Shown: positions 40,571 through 49,026 of the stretch, in pieces
Layout: each line of letters opens with the position of its first letter
Numbering within the stretch: the first letter of the stretch is position 1
Source: Oscillospiraceae bacterium
GTDB taxonomy: Bacteria; Bacillota; Clostridia; Oscillospirales; Acutalibacteraceae
DNA length: 64,000 bases
Reading direction: 5' to 3'
Assembly (NCBI GenBank): GCA_910574995.1
Contig: CAJTCS010000001.1
Span: forward strand, 1-64,000
Notes under the pieces: model-generated
Told to the model about the DNA's origin: nothing
What the model saw: the letters and a program-made list of their open reading frames with translations, nothing else
Database searches by the model: none
Translations under genes and position numbers: made by a program

Positions 40571-42262
40571 ATGAAATTCCCCGACATGCCCTATAAGCGC
40601 CCCGACTACCCGGACGTCTTCCAACAGCTGGAGGGCCTTACCGCCCGGCTGCAGGCGGCCCGGTCTGCCCCAGAACAGGTGGGGCTTTATAAAGAGGCGG
40701 AAGGGCTGCTCTCCCATGTGAGCACCCAAGCCACCATCTGCTCTATCCGCAATTCCGTGGACACCCGGGACGCCTTTTATGAGGCAGAGCAGGCCTATCA
40801 CGACGAGCAAGCCCCTTTGCTGGAGGAAAAGCTCCAGGCTTTCCACCGGGTGCTGGTAGATTCCCCCTACCGGCCCCAGCTGGAAGAAGAGCTGGGCGCG
40901 CTGCTGTTTTTGAACCTGGAAATGGAGCTGAAATCCTTCTCGCCGGAGATTATCCCCTTGATGCAGGAGGAGAACCGCCTGACCACCGAATACCAGAAGC
41001 TGTACGCCAGCGCCCGGATCCCCTTCATGGGGAAAGAGGTGACCATCGCCCAGCTGGGCCCCTATAAGGAAAGCGCCGACCGGGCTACCCGCCGGGCCGC
41101 GCTGGAAGCCGAGGGCGGCTTTTTTGACCAGAACCAGGCCCGGTTTGACGAGCTGTACGGCAAGCTGGTGGAGAACCGCACCCGGCAGGCCAAGGCCCTG
41201 GGTTTTGAAAGCTTTGTAGAGCTGGGGGCCCTGCGCCGCCAGCGCAACTGCTATACCCCTGCCCAGGCCGCCGCCTTCCGGGACCAGGTGGTAGAGCACC
41301 TGGTCCCCCTGACCATGAAGCTGAAAGAGCGCCAGGCCAAGCGCATCGGTGTGGCGGATTTCAAGTTTTACGACAACGCCCTGAAGTTCAAGGATGGCTC
41401 CGCCACGCCCCAAGGCACCCCAGAGGAGATTATGGCCGCGGGCAAAAAAATGTACGAGGAGCTTTCCCCCGAGACGGCGGAGTTTATCCACCTGATGTTC
41501 GACAACGACCTCTTCGACGTGCTGGCCAAAGAGGGCAAAGCCCCCGGGGGCTACTGCACCGGCCTGGAGGACTACGGCTACCCCTTTATCTTCTCCAACT
41601 TCAACGGCACCTCTGGGGATGTGGACGTGCTTACCCACGAGGCGGGCCACGCCTTTGCGGACTATATAGTCAACAAGACCATCCCCGTCCACGCCCTGCG
41701 CTGCCCCACCATGGAGGGGGCCGAGACCCACTCGATGAGCATGGAGTTCCTGACAGCCCCCTGGCACCGCCTGTTCTTCGGGCCCCTTACGGATAAGTAT
41801 GAACTCTCCCACGCGGAGGACGCCCTGCTGTTCATCCCATATGGCTGCCTGGTAGACCACTTCCAGGAGGAGATGTACCGGCACCCGGAATACTCCCCCC
41901 AGCAGCGCAATGCAACCTGGCTGGAGCTGGAAAAGCGGTACCGCCCTTATATCGACTTTGACAACCTGCCCTTCTATGGCCGGGGCGCGGGCTGGCAGCG
42001 GCAGCTGCATATCTACCTGTACCCCTTCTATTATATCGACTACTGCATGGCCCAGGTGATGTCCCTGCAGGTCTTCGCCCTTTCGCTGCAGGACCGTAAG
42101 GCCGCCTGGGGGAAGTATATGGACTTCGTCCGCTTGGGCGGCACGAAGACCTTTGTAGACCTGGCCCATGCCACGGGCCTGCGCTCCCCCCTGGACGAAG
42201 GCTGCGTCAAAGACGTGTGTACCGCCGCGTTCCAGTGGACGGAGGCCCACCTTACGGAGTAA
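40571..42262 (+). CDS. M3-family oligoendopeptidase
   Basis: 563 residues, typical of PepF-like peptidases. Zinc motif LTHEAGHAFADYI (HExxH) near residue 360, third ligand in PTMEGAETHSMSMEFL. YYIDYCMAQVMSLQVFAL is conserved near the C terminus. Cytoplasmic, degrades short peptides. ATG 40571 has AAAGGAG; upstream in-frame starts lack one. Own promoter and own terminator, so monocistronic. Confidence 0.94.
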   Translation: MKFPDMPYKRPDYPDVFQQLEGLTARLQAARSAPEQVGLYKEAEGLLSHVSTQATICSIRNSVDTRDAFYEAEQAYHDEQAPLLEEKLQAFHRVLVDSPYRPQLEEELGALLFLNLEMELKSFSPEIIPLMQEENRLTTEYQKLYASARIPFMGKEVTIAQLGPYKESADRATRRAALEAEGGFFDQNQARFDELYGKLVENRTRQAKALGFESFVELGALRRQRNCYTPAQAAAFRDQVVEHLVPLTMKLKERQAKRIGVADFKFYDNALKFKDGSATPQGTPEEIMAAGKKMYEELSPETAEFIHLMFDNDLFDVLAKEGKAPGGYCTGLEDYGYPFIFSNFNGTSGDVDVLTHEAGHAFADYIVNKTIPVHALRCPTMEGAETHSMSMEFLTAPWHRLFFGPLTDKYELSHAEDALLFIPYGCLVDHFQEEMYRHPEYSPQQRNATWLELEKRYRPYIDFDNLPFYGRGAGWQRQLHIYLYPFYYIDYCMAQVMSLQVFALSLQDRKAAWGKYMDFVRLGGTKTFVDLAHATGLRSPLDEGCVKDVCTAAFQWTEAHLTE

Positions 42263-42317
42263 GGCCCCCGCTTTTTACTCCTGCCCGCTGCTGCGGCATG
42301 GAGCCGAAACGCCTGGA

Positions 42318-42371
42318 AAGCCCGGCTGCAAGCCAGCCGGGCTTGACCTTTCCCCTGGAAGCGGCTATAAT
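42318..42371 (+). promoter_or_regulatory. Terminator hairpin overlapping the MgtC promoter
   Basis: AAGCCCGGCT/AGCCGGGCTT stem (42318-42344). The last TT of the stem begins TTGACC (42343-42348), followed by a 17-base spacer and TATAAT (42366-42371). Confidence 0.75.
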
Positions 42372-42418
42372 AGGGATTTAATTACACAGGCGGGGGCTCG
42401 CCTGGAAGGAGGAGGAAC

Positions 42419-43099
42419 ATGGGGCTGCAAGAGCATATCCTGTCCCAGGGGGATTACCTGCTTCGGGTGCTGGTGGCGGCGCTTTGCGGGGCCGTGGTGG
42501 GATACGAGCGGGAGGCCCGGCTGAAGAAGGCGGGGATACGCACGCATACCATCCTGTCTATGGGGGCTGCCCTGATGGTGATCATCTCGAAATATGGTTT
42601 TTTCGATGTAGTGGTGTATGACAGCGTCCAGGTAGACGCCTCGCGGGTGGCGGCCGGCGTGGTGACGGGGGTGGGCTTTTTGGGCGGCGGCATCATCTTA
42701 AACCGCAAGTCCAGCATCAGCGGCATCACCACCTCGGCCGGCATCTGGGCCACATTGGGCATTGGGATGGCCATTGGGGCCGGCATGTGGACGCTGGGCA
42801 TTGGCAGCGCCGCCATGCTTATCGTGGTACAGTATATTTTCCACCGGAGCATCCATTTCCTTAAGGAGAAGAAAATGGGCCATGTGCACCTGCACATGAA
42901 AAAGGGCGACACCACGCCCGAGCGCATCACGGCCTCTTTGATGGAGATGCAGGTCCGGGTCATCGCGACCCACCTGAATATCTTTGAAGACGACAGTATC
43001 GAGGCGACCCTGGACGTGCTGTTCCCGGTGAACTTCGACTCGGAAAAGCTATTGACCCTAATGGGGAATTACCCGGAGATTTCCTCTGTGGATACATAA
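42419..43099 (+). CDS. MgtC/SapB-family membrane protein
   Basis: 226 residues. Four to five membrane helices in residues 10-145: LLRVLVAALCGAVVGYERE, LSMGAALMVIISKYGF, VVTGVGFLGGGIIL and TSAGIWATLGIGMAIGAGMW, with the conserved GxERE and RTHT(I)L. The C-terminal ~80 residues are a soluble ACT-like domain (VHLHMKKGDTTPERITASLM). Family members relate to Mg2+ homeostasis or inhibition of the ATP synthase; the exact role is unknown here. Ribosome site AAGGAGGAGG. Confidence 0.92.
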   Translation: MGLQEHILSQGDYLLRVLVAALCGAVVGYEREARLKKAGIRTHTILSMGAALMVIISKYGFFDVVVYDSVQVDASRVAAGVVTGVGFLGGGIILNRKSSISGITTSAGIWATLGIGMAIGAGMWTLGIGSAAMLIVVQYIFHRSIHFLKEKKMGHVHLHMKKGDTTPERITASLMEMQVRVIATHLNIFEDDSIEATLDVLFPVNFDSEKLLTLMGNYPEISSVDT

Positions 43100-43515
43100 G
43101 CCGCGAAGGGGCGGGGCAGGCGGGAGATCGGTAGATTTTTTGTGGATTTTTAACAAGTTTTACAGGATCCGGGCTGTTCAGGGCATGCGGTAAAAAGCGT
43201 TTTTCCATTTTCGCTATTTGAGAATTTGGCTCTAGCATGCGGTTTTCCCGGGATTTGCGAAGCTGGATTCAGCGGGTTTTGCATTTCCGGTTTGCGGGTT
43301 TTTGAAATTATACAGATAGTATAATTCTGCCTTGGGATTAACAAACGGGCGGCCGGCGCGGCGGTTACAACGGAAAGGGGAAGGGGCTGGGAGGGATGTT
43401 TCCCAAGCCCCTTCCCCTTGCAAATTGACAAAAACTGCCAAAGCCCTTTATTGCATATTACGCCTGCCTGCTGCCATGCTATTTTTTAAACAAGCGTTGT
43501 GCGGGGGGTGCGGCA
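43100..43515. other. Gene-free region with a palindrome and a long hairpin
   Basis: No gene supported. AATTATAC (43306-43313) and GTATAATT (43319-43326) form a perfect 8-bp dyad around AGATA, followed at 43374-43420 by a long hairpin, AAGGGGAAGGGGCT-GGGA with TCCCAAGCCCCTTCCCCTT (single-base bulge). There is no T run. This may be the regulatory leader of the small membrane protein that follows. Confidence 0.5.
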
Positions 43516-43800
43516 ATGGGCAAAAGGGACGGGCGGAAAGCCCGGAAGACCTTCTGGTTTTCCCTGGGCATGGGCCTTTTTGTATTTTTGACGGCGGCAG
43601 GCCTGCTGGCAGTGGATTATCAAGGCCGCCGCCTAAGCTTTGGGGACGACACCCCCTCCGTCTGCCTGGACAGGCAGGGGGAATCCCCCCGGCTGCGGGT
43701 GAAAGCTTTTGGGGTAGAAGATAGCTGGGACGCCACCGGGCTGGACCAGGCGCTGCAGTTCCTGTACGACTTCGGCTGCTTGCCGCGCCCATCCCCGTAA
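43516..43800 (+). CDS. Small single-pass membrane protein, unknown
   Basis: 94 residues. A basic N terminus (MGKRDGRKARKTFW) and one membrane helix, FSLGMGLFVFLTAAGLLAV (residues ~14-33), then an outside domain with DDTPSVCLDRQGESP. I know no family. ATG 43516 has only a weak G-rich ribosome site. Codon use matches neighbours. Another small membrane protein follows about 100 bases later. Confidence 0.5.
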   Translation: MGKRDGRKARKTFWFSLGMGLFVFLTAAGLLAVDYQGRRLSFGDDTPSVCLDRQGESPRLRVKAFGVEDSWDATGLDQALQFLYDFGCLPRPSP

Positions 43801-43900
43801 AGGGATACGTTTGGGCGCCGGCCTGGAGGGGCCCAAGCCGTAAGCGTATGGCGTGGGCCGTATATTACTTTTTTAACTATTTAGGAAAGGGGGGCGCCCT

Positions 43901-44218
43901 GTGAATCGGCTCTTTCCGCGGCTGTGGGTGCTGCTGCTGGCTGGGGCGTTCCTTGCCCTGTGGGGGGTAAGCCTGGAACCCGCCCCGGCTGGCGAAGGCT
44001 GGCTGCGGGGAAGGCTGGTGGGCATTTGGGGCTGGGGGCTGGTGGGCCTGGGCTTCCTGGGCGTGGCGTTGGCGTCCTACCTCAGTACAAGGCCCAAAAA
44101 GCCCAGGCGGCTGGTGCGGGTATCGGCCGCGCCCCGCCACCCGGCTAAACTGGGGAAATCGGCCTATACGCCCCCTGCCCACCGGCGCTACCGCTATAAT
44201 GTGGCGCGCAGGCGGTAG
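43901..44218 (+). CDS. Small two-helix membrane protein, unknown
   Basis: 105 residues from GTG 43901 (AAAGGGGGGC upstream). Two hydrophobic segments, LWVLLLAGAFLALWGVSL and LVGIWGWGLVGLGFLGVALA, then a strongly basic tail rich in Arg/Pro (RPKKPRRLVRV, RRYRYNVARRR). No family recognised. A terminator-like structure follows the stop. Confidence 0.5.
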   Translation: MNRLFPRLWVLLLAGAFLALWGVSLEPAPAGEGWLRGRLVGIWGWGLVGLGFLGVALASYLSTRPKKPRRLVRVSAAPRHPAKLGKSAYTPPAHRRYRYNVARRR

Positions 44219-44245
44219 CTATCCCGCGTCCCCCCAAGACGCGGG

Positions 44246-44295
44246 GGGAAATGCCTGGGGGCGTTTGCGCCCCCGGCGGGATTTCCCTTTTTATA
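44246..44295 (+). terminator. Terminator before the M23 peptidase
   Basis: Inner stem GGGGGCG/CGCCCCC with a TTTG loop, extended by GGGGAAAT/ATTTCCC and followed by TTTTTAT. Confidence 0.7.
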
Positions 44296-44510
44296 ACAAG
44301 ATATTGTGCATATAGGGGGAAAGACAGCTATTTCCAAATTAATTTTACATTATAATTCTCATATAGAAAAATTATCCCCCGGCAATAGGTTACAATACAA
44401 TTACAAAACTGTGCCTGCGGGGGCGTTTGCGCTTACAGGCAGGATATGGCCGGGCCGTACATACAATACCTGTGGGCGGGCCCGCCTGGTGGAAAGGAAG
44501 GGTGATACCC

Positions 44511-45758
44511 ATGGACCGGAAATGGCGGAAGCGCACGGCGGCGGGGCTGCTGGCCCTGTGCATGTTTGCCCTGGCGCCAATGAACGCTGTGGCCCGCACA
44601 GTGGCGGAGATTGAAGCCGAGCAGACCGAACTGCAGGCAGAGCGGGACAATTTGCAGGCCCAGCTGGACCAGCTGCGGGACGACGAGGCCCAGAAGCAGG
44701 AATACCAGGAGACCCTGCAAAAGCAGATCGACGTGGTAGAGGGGCAGATCGACGCGGCCCGTAAGGACATCGACGACCTGAACCAAAGCATCACCGAGCT
44801 GACCATGAAGCTGGATAAGTCGGAGGAGGAGATGCAGAGCACCATACAAGAGTTCCGCAGCCGGGTGGTGGCGCTGTATAAGGCGGGCTCGGTCAGCACG
44901 CTGCAGGTGCTGCTGGATGCTACCAGCTTCAGCGACTTTACCATGCGCACCGAGATGTTGAGCACCATGAGCCGGAAGGATAAGGAACTGGTGGACAAGA
45001 TCAAGGCTTACATGGAAGCCACCGAGGACGAGCGCGCCGAGTGCGAAGGGAAGAAGGCCAAGGTGGCCGAGCTGAAAAAGACGCTGGAATCCAAGCAGGA
45101 GGAGCTGGACGGCCTGTATGCGGAAAACGCCCAGGCCATCGACGACCTGCAGGGGGCCCAGGCGGCCACCGAGAACGCCCTGGAGGCTAACGAGGCCGAA
45201 CTGGCCGCCAACGAAGCCAAGATTGCCGAGCTGATTGAGGCCCAGCGGAAGTATGAGGAAGAGCAGCGCCGCCTGGCGGAAGAGGCCGCGGCCGCCGCGG
45301 GTGCCGCCGGCAATGGCAACGGGGGAGGCACCGTCGGCGACGGGGACTTCAACTATCCCACCGGGGGAGGCGGGGTAGAAGGGTTTTCCCCCATCTGGCC
45401 CCTGCCGGGCGTTTCGTACATATCCGCCGGCTACAACGGCTATCCTGGGCACAAGGGCCTGGATATTGCGGGGCCCTATGGCACGCCCGTGGTGGCGGCC
45501 GCCCCCGGCACGGTCATCGAGGCGAATAATTATGACTCTTGGGGCGATTCCTGGGGGTATTATGTGCTGGTATACCATAACGGCACCTATACCACCCGGT
45601 ATGCCCATCTCAGCAGCCTGGCGGTGGGCAACGGCGAATATGTCAGCGCCGGGCAGATCGTCGGCTATGAAGGGGCCACCGGCAACGTAACCGGCCCTCA
45701 CCTGCATTTCGAGGTGTATCAGAACGGCACGCGGGTAGACCCCATGGCGTTCCTATAA
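44511..45758 (+). CDS. EnvC-like coiled-coil M23 peptidase
   Basis: 415 residues. Signal peptide (LLALCMFALAPMNAVA), long coiled coil at residues ~28-275 built of Glu/Gln/Lys heptads, a Gly-rich linker, then an M23 domain from ~residue 298: GHKGLDIAGPYGTPVVAAAP (HxxxD zinc ligands) and GPHLHFEVYQNG (HxH). The zinc site is complete, so it could hydrolyse peptidoglycan itself, or activate amidases as EnvC does. Secreted. Start chosen at ATG 44511 with GGAAGGGTG. Probably a division or wall-remodelling factor. Confidence 0.93.
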   Translation: MDRKWRKRTAAGLLALCMFALAPMNAVARTVAEIEAEQTELQAERDNLQAQLDQLRDDEAQKQEYQETLQKQIDVVEGQIDAARKDIDDLNQSITELTMKLDKSEEEMQSTIQEFRSRVVALYKAGSVSTLQVLLDATSFSDFTMRTEMLSTMSRKDKELVDKIKAYMEATEDERAECEGKKAKVAELKKTLESKQEELDGLYAENAQAIDDLQGAQAATENALEANEAELAANEAKIAELIEAQRKYEEEQRRLAEEAAAAAGAAGNGNGGGTVGDGDFNYPTGGGGVEGFSPIWPLPGVSYISAGYNGYPGHKGLDIAGPYGTPVVAAAPGTVIEANNYDSWGDSWGYYVLVYHNGTYTTRYAHLSSLAVGNGEYVSAGQIVGYEGATGNVTGPHLHFEVYQNGTRVDPMAFL

Positions 45759-45764
45759 AAACAG

Positions 45765-45804
45765 ACGGGAAAAGGGCGCCCCTTTGGGGGCGCCCTTTTC
45801 CCGT
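45765..45804 (+). terminator. Perfect 18-bp hairpin after the M23 gene
   Basis: ACGGGAAAAGGGCGCCCC (45765-45782) and GGGGCGCCCTTTTCCCGT (45787-45804) with a 4-base loop. No T tract follows, so it may attenuate or protect rather than fully terminate. Confidence 0.65.
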
Positions 45805-45829
45805 AGCGGGAGGAAGAGGAGGCGGGGGA

Positions 45830-46594
45830 ATGAGGAAGTACAGATGGCTGGCGGGGCTGCTGGCGGCGGTGTGGCTGTGCCTGCTGCCAGCGGGGGCCCT
45901 GGCCAACGGGGCCGAACCGCCCCATGTGACCATCCTGGTGCAGAACGGGCCCAAAGACCTGCGGCTTGCCCTGCGCATCAGCGACGGGGAGAAGGTGGTG
46001 GAGGAAGACCTGGAAAGCGTCCCCCTCCTTTGGGACCAATATTTCCAATGGTATGGCTCTTTGACCCGCTGGACCTTGGAGAACTGGTACCACATGGGGC
46101 CGGCGGCCAGCCAGACGCTGTTGGTCCAGGGGGAAGGGGTATACCTGGAGATCCCCTTGGACGGGGTAGAGCCGGTGGGCCACAGCAACATGGTCACCCT
46201 GGATGTGGCCGCGGGCACCCTTACCCCGGGGGAGCCCTTCTGGCGCATCCCCCTGAAAATCGGCGTGCGGATAGCCGCTACCTTGCTGATCGAGGGCCTG
46301 GTGTTTTGGCTGTTCCGGTATAGGGCCAGGCGCAGCTGGGCCGTCTTTTTGGCCGTCAATCTGCTGACCCAGGCCTGGCTGAATTACCAGCTGCTGGGCA
46401 CCCAGCTGGATTCCCACACGGTTTTGGTGCTGCTGCTCCTCTTTATCGAGCCCGCCGTGTTCGTGGCGGAACTGATTGCCTTATGTGCGCTTATCAAAGA
46501 GAAGAAACGGTGGGTTACCGCCGCTTATACGGTAGCTGCCAACCTGGCCAGCCTGGCCCTGGGGTGGACCGTCATCGGGCTTTTCCCGGTATAA
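45830..46594 (+). CDS. Exported membrane protein of unknown function
   Basis: 254 residues. Signal peptide (WLAGLLAAVWLCLLPAGALA), an extracytoplasmic domain (residues ~25-135: PPHVTILVQNGPKDLRLALR, LTRWTLENWYHMGPAASQ), then four C-terminal membrane helices such as IAATLLIEGLVFWLFRY and VLVLLLLFIEPAVFVAELIA. I do not recognise the family; the layout recalls small sensor or scaffold proteins. It sits between two extracytoplasmic peptidase genes. Confidence 0.7.
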   Translation: MRKYRWLAGLLAAVWLCLLPAGALANGAEPPHVTILVQNGPKDLRLALRISDGEKVVEEDLESVPLLWDQYFQWYGSLTRWTLENWYHMGPAASQTLLVQGEGVYLEIPLDGVEPVGHSNMVTLDVAAGTLTPGEPFWRIPLKIGVRIAATLLIEGLVFWLFRYRARRSWAVFLAVNLLTQAWLNYQLLGTQLDSHTVLVLLLLFIEPAVFVAELIALCALIKEKKRWVTAAYTVAANLASLALGWTVIGLFPV

Positions 46595-46664
46595 GCCGCC
46601 GCCCTTGTTACCAAACCGCCCCCCTTCCCGTCTAATTTATAAGATTAGGGAAGGAGGGGGCGTT

Positions 46665-47459
46665 ATGAACAGGGCGGCGCGATACCGCAGGCGGGAACGG
46701 GGCAGGACGGGGAGGGGGGCCCTGCTGGGGTTATGCGCCGTATGCCTGGCCGTGGCGGCGGTCTTCTGCATGCGCCTGGACAGGACGGGCCAGGCCATGG
46801 AAGCCTACATAATAGAGCCCCGGGAGGGGACCGCCGGCCCCGTCATCCTGGACGTGCCCTTTATCGACCAGCGGGAAAAATACCCCACTGGCTGTGAAAG
46901 CGTCAGCGCGGTGATGGCCTTGCAATACGCCGGGGTGGACGTTACCCCAGAGGAGTTCATAGACGGGTATCTCCCCAAGGGCACGGCGCCTTATCCGGAC
47001 GGGGAGGGGAATTATATCTCCTGCGACCCCCGCCAGGCCTTCCCAGGGGACCCTTACACCCACGAGGGGTGGGGATGCTACGCGCCGGTGATCTTGTCCG
47101 CGGCGGAGGATATCCTCCGGGAGAGGGATGTCACATCCCTCTCCATAGAGGACCTGTCCGGCATGGGCCTGGACGCGTTATGCCGGGATTATGTACGCAG
47201 GGGCATACCGGTGCTGGTGTGGGACACCATCGGCATGGAGCCGCCCCAGGAAGACGCCTTATTGACCCTTGAGGAGACCGGAGAGGCGTTCGTGTGGATA
47301 TACCCCATGCACTGCATGGTGCTGGTGGGCATGGACAGGTCCCAGTATTATTTTAACGACCCCATGGAGGGCAAGGCTGTGCCCTTCAGCAAAGAGGCCG
47401 CCGAGCTTGCCTATGAAGGGCTGGGCCGCCAGGCCCTAGCCTTTGTGCCCGCCTTATAG
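46665..47459 (+). CDS. C39-type peptidase, membrane-anchored
   Basis: 264 residues. Arg-rich cytoplasmic start, one membrane helix (LLGLCAVCLAVAAVFCM), then a Peptidase_C39_2 domain: DVPFIDQREKYPTGCESVSA with the catalytic Cys, MHCMVLVGMDRSQYYFNDP with His and Asp. Papain-like triad complete. Acts outside the cell; substrate unknown. Ribosome site GGAAGGAGGGGG before ATG 46665. A perfect terminator closes the unit. Confidence 0.88.
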   Translation: MNRAARYRRRERGRTGRGALLGLCAVCLAVAAVFCMRLDRTGQAMEAYIIEPREGTAGPVILDVPFIDQREKYPTGCESVSAVMALQYAGVDVTPEEFIDGYLPKGTAPYPDGEGNYISCDPRQAFPGDPYTHEGWGCYAPVILSAAEDILRERDVTSLSIEDLSGMGLDALCRDYVRRGIPVLVWDTIGMEPPQEDALLTLEETGEAFVWIYPMHCMVLVGMDRSQYYFNDPMEGKAVPFSKEAAELAYEGLGRQALAFVPAL

Positions 47460-47568
47460 CCGGTGGGGCGGCGCCTGTGTTCGGGGCCCGTCTTTTAGCA
47501 TAGATAAAGGAATGCGGCCATGCTGCCGTATACGCCGGCTTTTTAGGCGCGTTTATTATTACGATGTA

Positions 47569-47607
47569 GGCCCGCCCCGCCTATATAAGCGGGGCGGGCC
47601 CATTTTT
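47569..47607 (+). terminator. Terminator after the C39 peptidase
   Basis: GGCCCGCCCCGC (47569-47580) and GCGGGGCGGGCC (47589-47600), perfect 12-bp stem, then CATTTTT. Confidence 0.85.
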
Positions 47608-47717
47608 GGGCGGCGAAGGGGGTAAGCGAGGCCCCGCGGCAGATGGGGCCGTCCCTTCCGCTTGCGCAGAAGCGGCCGCCGTGGTATACTGATGGAAACG
47701 CTATAGGGGGGGCCGCC

Positions 47718-48815
47718 ATGCCAGGTATATATATCCATGTGCCGTTCTGCGACGGCAAGTGCCCTTACTGCGACTTTTATTCCCTGCGCGGAGAGCCCGC
47801 CCTGTTGGACGCTTATACCCAAAAAGCGGCGGAAGCCCTGCGCGGCTGGGCTGGCGAGGCGGTGGGCACGGTCTACTTTGGGGGCGGCACCCCCAGCCTG
47901 CTGGGGGCCGGCCGGCTGGCCTTTTTGTTGGACACAGTACAAAAATATTTCCGCCTGGCTTCTGGGGCCGAGGTAACGGCGGAAGCCAACCCCACCCGTG
48001 TGGACCGGGCGTTTTTTGCCGGCCTGCGGGCCGCCGGCTTTAACCGCTTGTCTATGGGGATGCAGTCCGCCGACCGGGACGAGTTGCGCCTTTTGGGCCG
48101 GGCCCATACCCCAGAGGATGTGGCCCAGGCTGTGGGGGCCGCCCAAAGCGCCGGGTTTGGCAACATTTCCCTGGACTTGATGCTGGCCCTGCCTGGCGGG
48201 GGCGTGGAAAAGCTGGGCGGGTCCATCGCCTTTGCCTGTGGGCTGGGGGTGCAGCACATCTCCTCCTACATTTTAAAGGTGGAGCCTGGCACGCCCTTTG
48301 CCTGGCGCGGCGCGGCCCTGCCTGACGAAGACGAGGCCGCGGCGCAGTACCTTTTCTGTGTAGGGGAGCTGGCGCGCCGGGGCTACGCCCAATATGAGAT
48401 CAGCAACTTTGCCCGCCCTGGCTTTGAAAGCCGCCACAACCTGGCATACTGGCAGGCAGAGGAGTATATCGGTATCGGCCCGGGCGCCCATTCCTTTTAT
48501 GGGGGCAGGCGCTTCCACTACCCCCGGGACTTGCGGGGCTTCCTGGCCGGGGCCCCGCCGGCGGACGACGGGCCGGGGGGCTCGTTTGAAGAATTCGCCA
48601 TGCTGAACCTGCGGCTGGCCCGCGGCCTGGCACAAGAGGACTGCGGGGCGCGGTTCGGCCAGGAGGGCGTGGATGCGTTCCAGCGGATCTTGCAAAACAC
48701 AAAAAACTGCCCGCCCCACCTGTTACAGGCGGACAGCGCGCGGGTCCGCTTCACGCCCGAGGGGTTTTTGGTGTCCAACGCGCTGCTTTTACGCTTGCTG
48801 GAAGGCATTGGCTAA
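47718..48815 (+). CDS. hemW: Radical SAM family heme chaperone HemW
   Basis: 365 residues. IYIHVPFCDGKCPYCDFYS (CxxxCxxC plus the following Phe typical of HemN/HemW), VYFGGGTPSLLG, GFNRLSMGMQSADRDELRLL and the C-terminal HemN_C domain. HemW rather than the oxygen-independent coproporphyrinogen oxidase, because the length (~370) and the missing N-terminal extension fit HemW, which inserts heme into respiratory proteins. If so, it could serve the possible DUF4405 cytochrome, which is inference. ATG 47718. Confidence 0.9.
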   Translation: MPGIYIHVPFCDGKCPYCDFYSLRGEPALLDAYTQKAAEALRGWAGEAVGTVYFGGGTPSLLGAGRLAFLLDTVQKYFRLASGAEVTAEANPTRVDRAFFAGLRAAGFNRLSMGMQSADRDELRLLGRAHTPEDVAQAVGAAQSAGFGNISLDLMLALPGGGVEKLGGSIAFACGLGVQHISSYILKVEPGTPFAWRGAALPDEDEAAAQYLFCVGELARRGYAQYEISNFARPGFESRHNLAYWQAEEYIGIGPGAHSFYGGRRFHYPRDLRGFLAGAPPADDGPGGSFEEFAMLNLRLARGLAQEDCGARFGQEGVDAFQRILQNTKNCPPHLLQADSARVRFTPEGFLVSNALLLRLLEGIG

Positions 48816-49026
48816 ACGGGCGCCGCGGCCGGCGTGGGAAGGGGGCTATATGCCGCGGCGGCCTTCCGGGCGTGGTTACCCCTTTGGGCAGGCGCCCTGG
48901 GCCGGCTGAAAGCATACCGGCCTGGGAATGGGGATCGGCCCGAAAGGGAAACAGAAGGATAGTAATCATATTAAAGATAAAGCTGCAAAAGAGATAAAGC
49001 TGTAAAAGCCAAAAGGAGGGGACAAC

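Noticed and set aside
40502-42250. 582-codon open frame on the minus strand
   Set aside because: It lies exactly antisense to the M3 peptidase, is full of Leu/Gly/Gln of low complexity, and no family motif appears. High-GC antisense shadow.
48974-49010. Tandem AGATAAAGCTG repeat before mnmA as an operator
   Set aside because: Two copies only, imperfect, with no regulator gene nearby and no clear promoter; not enough to call.
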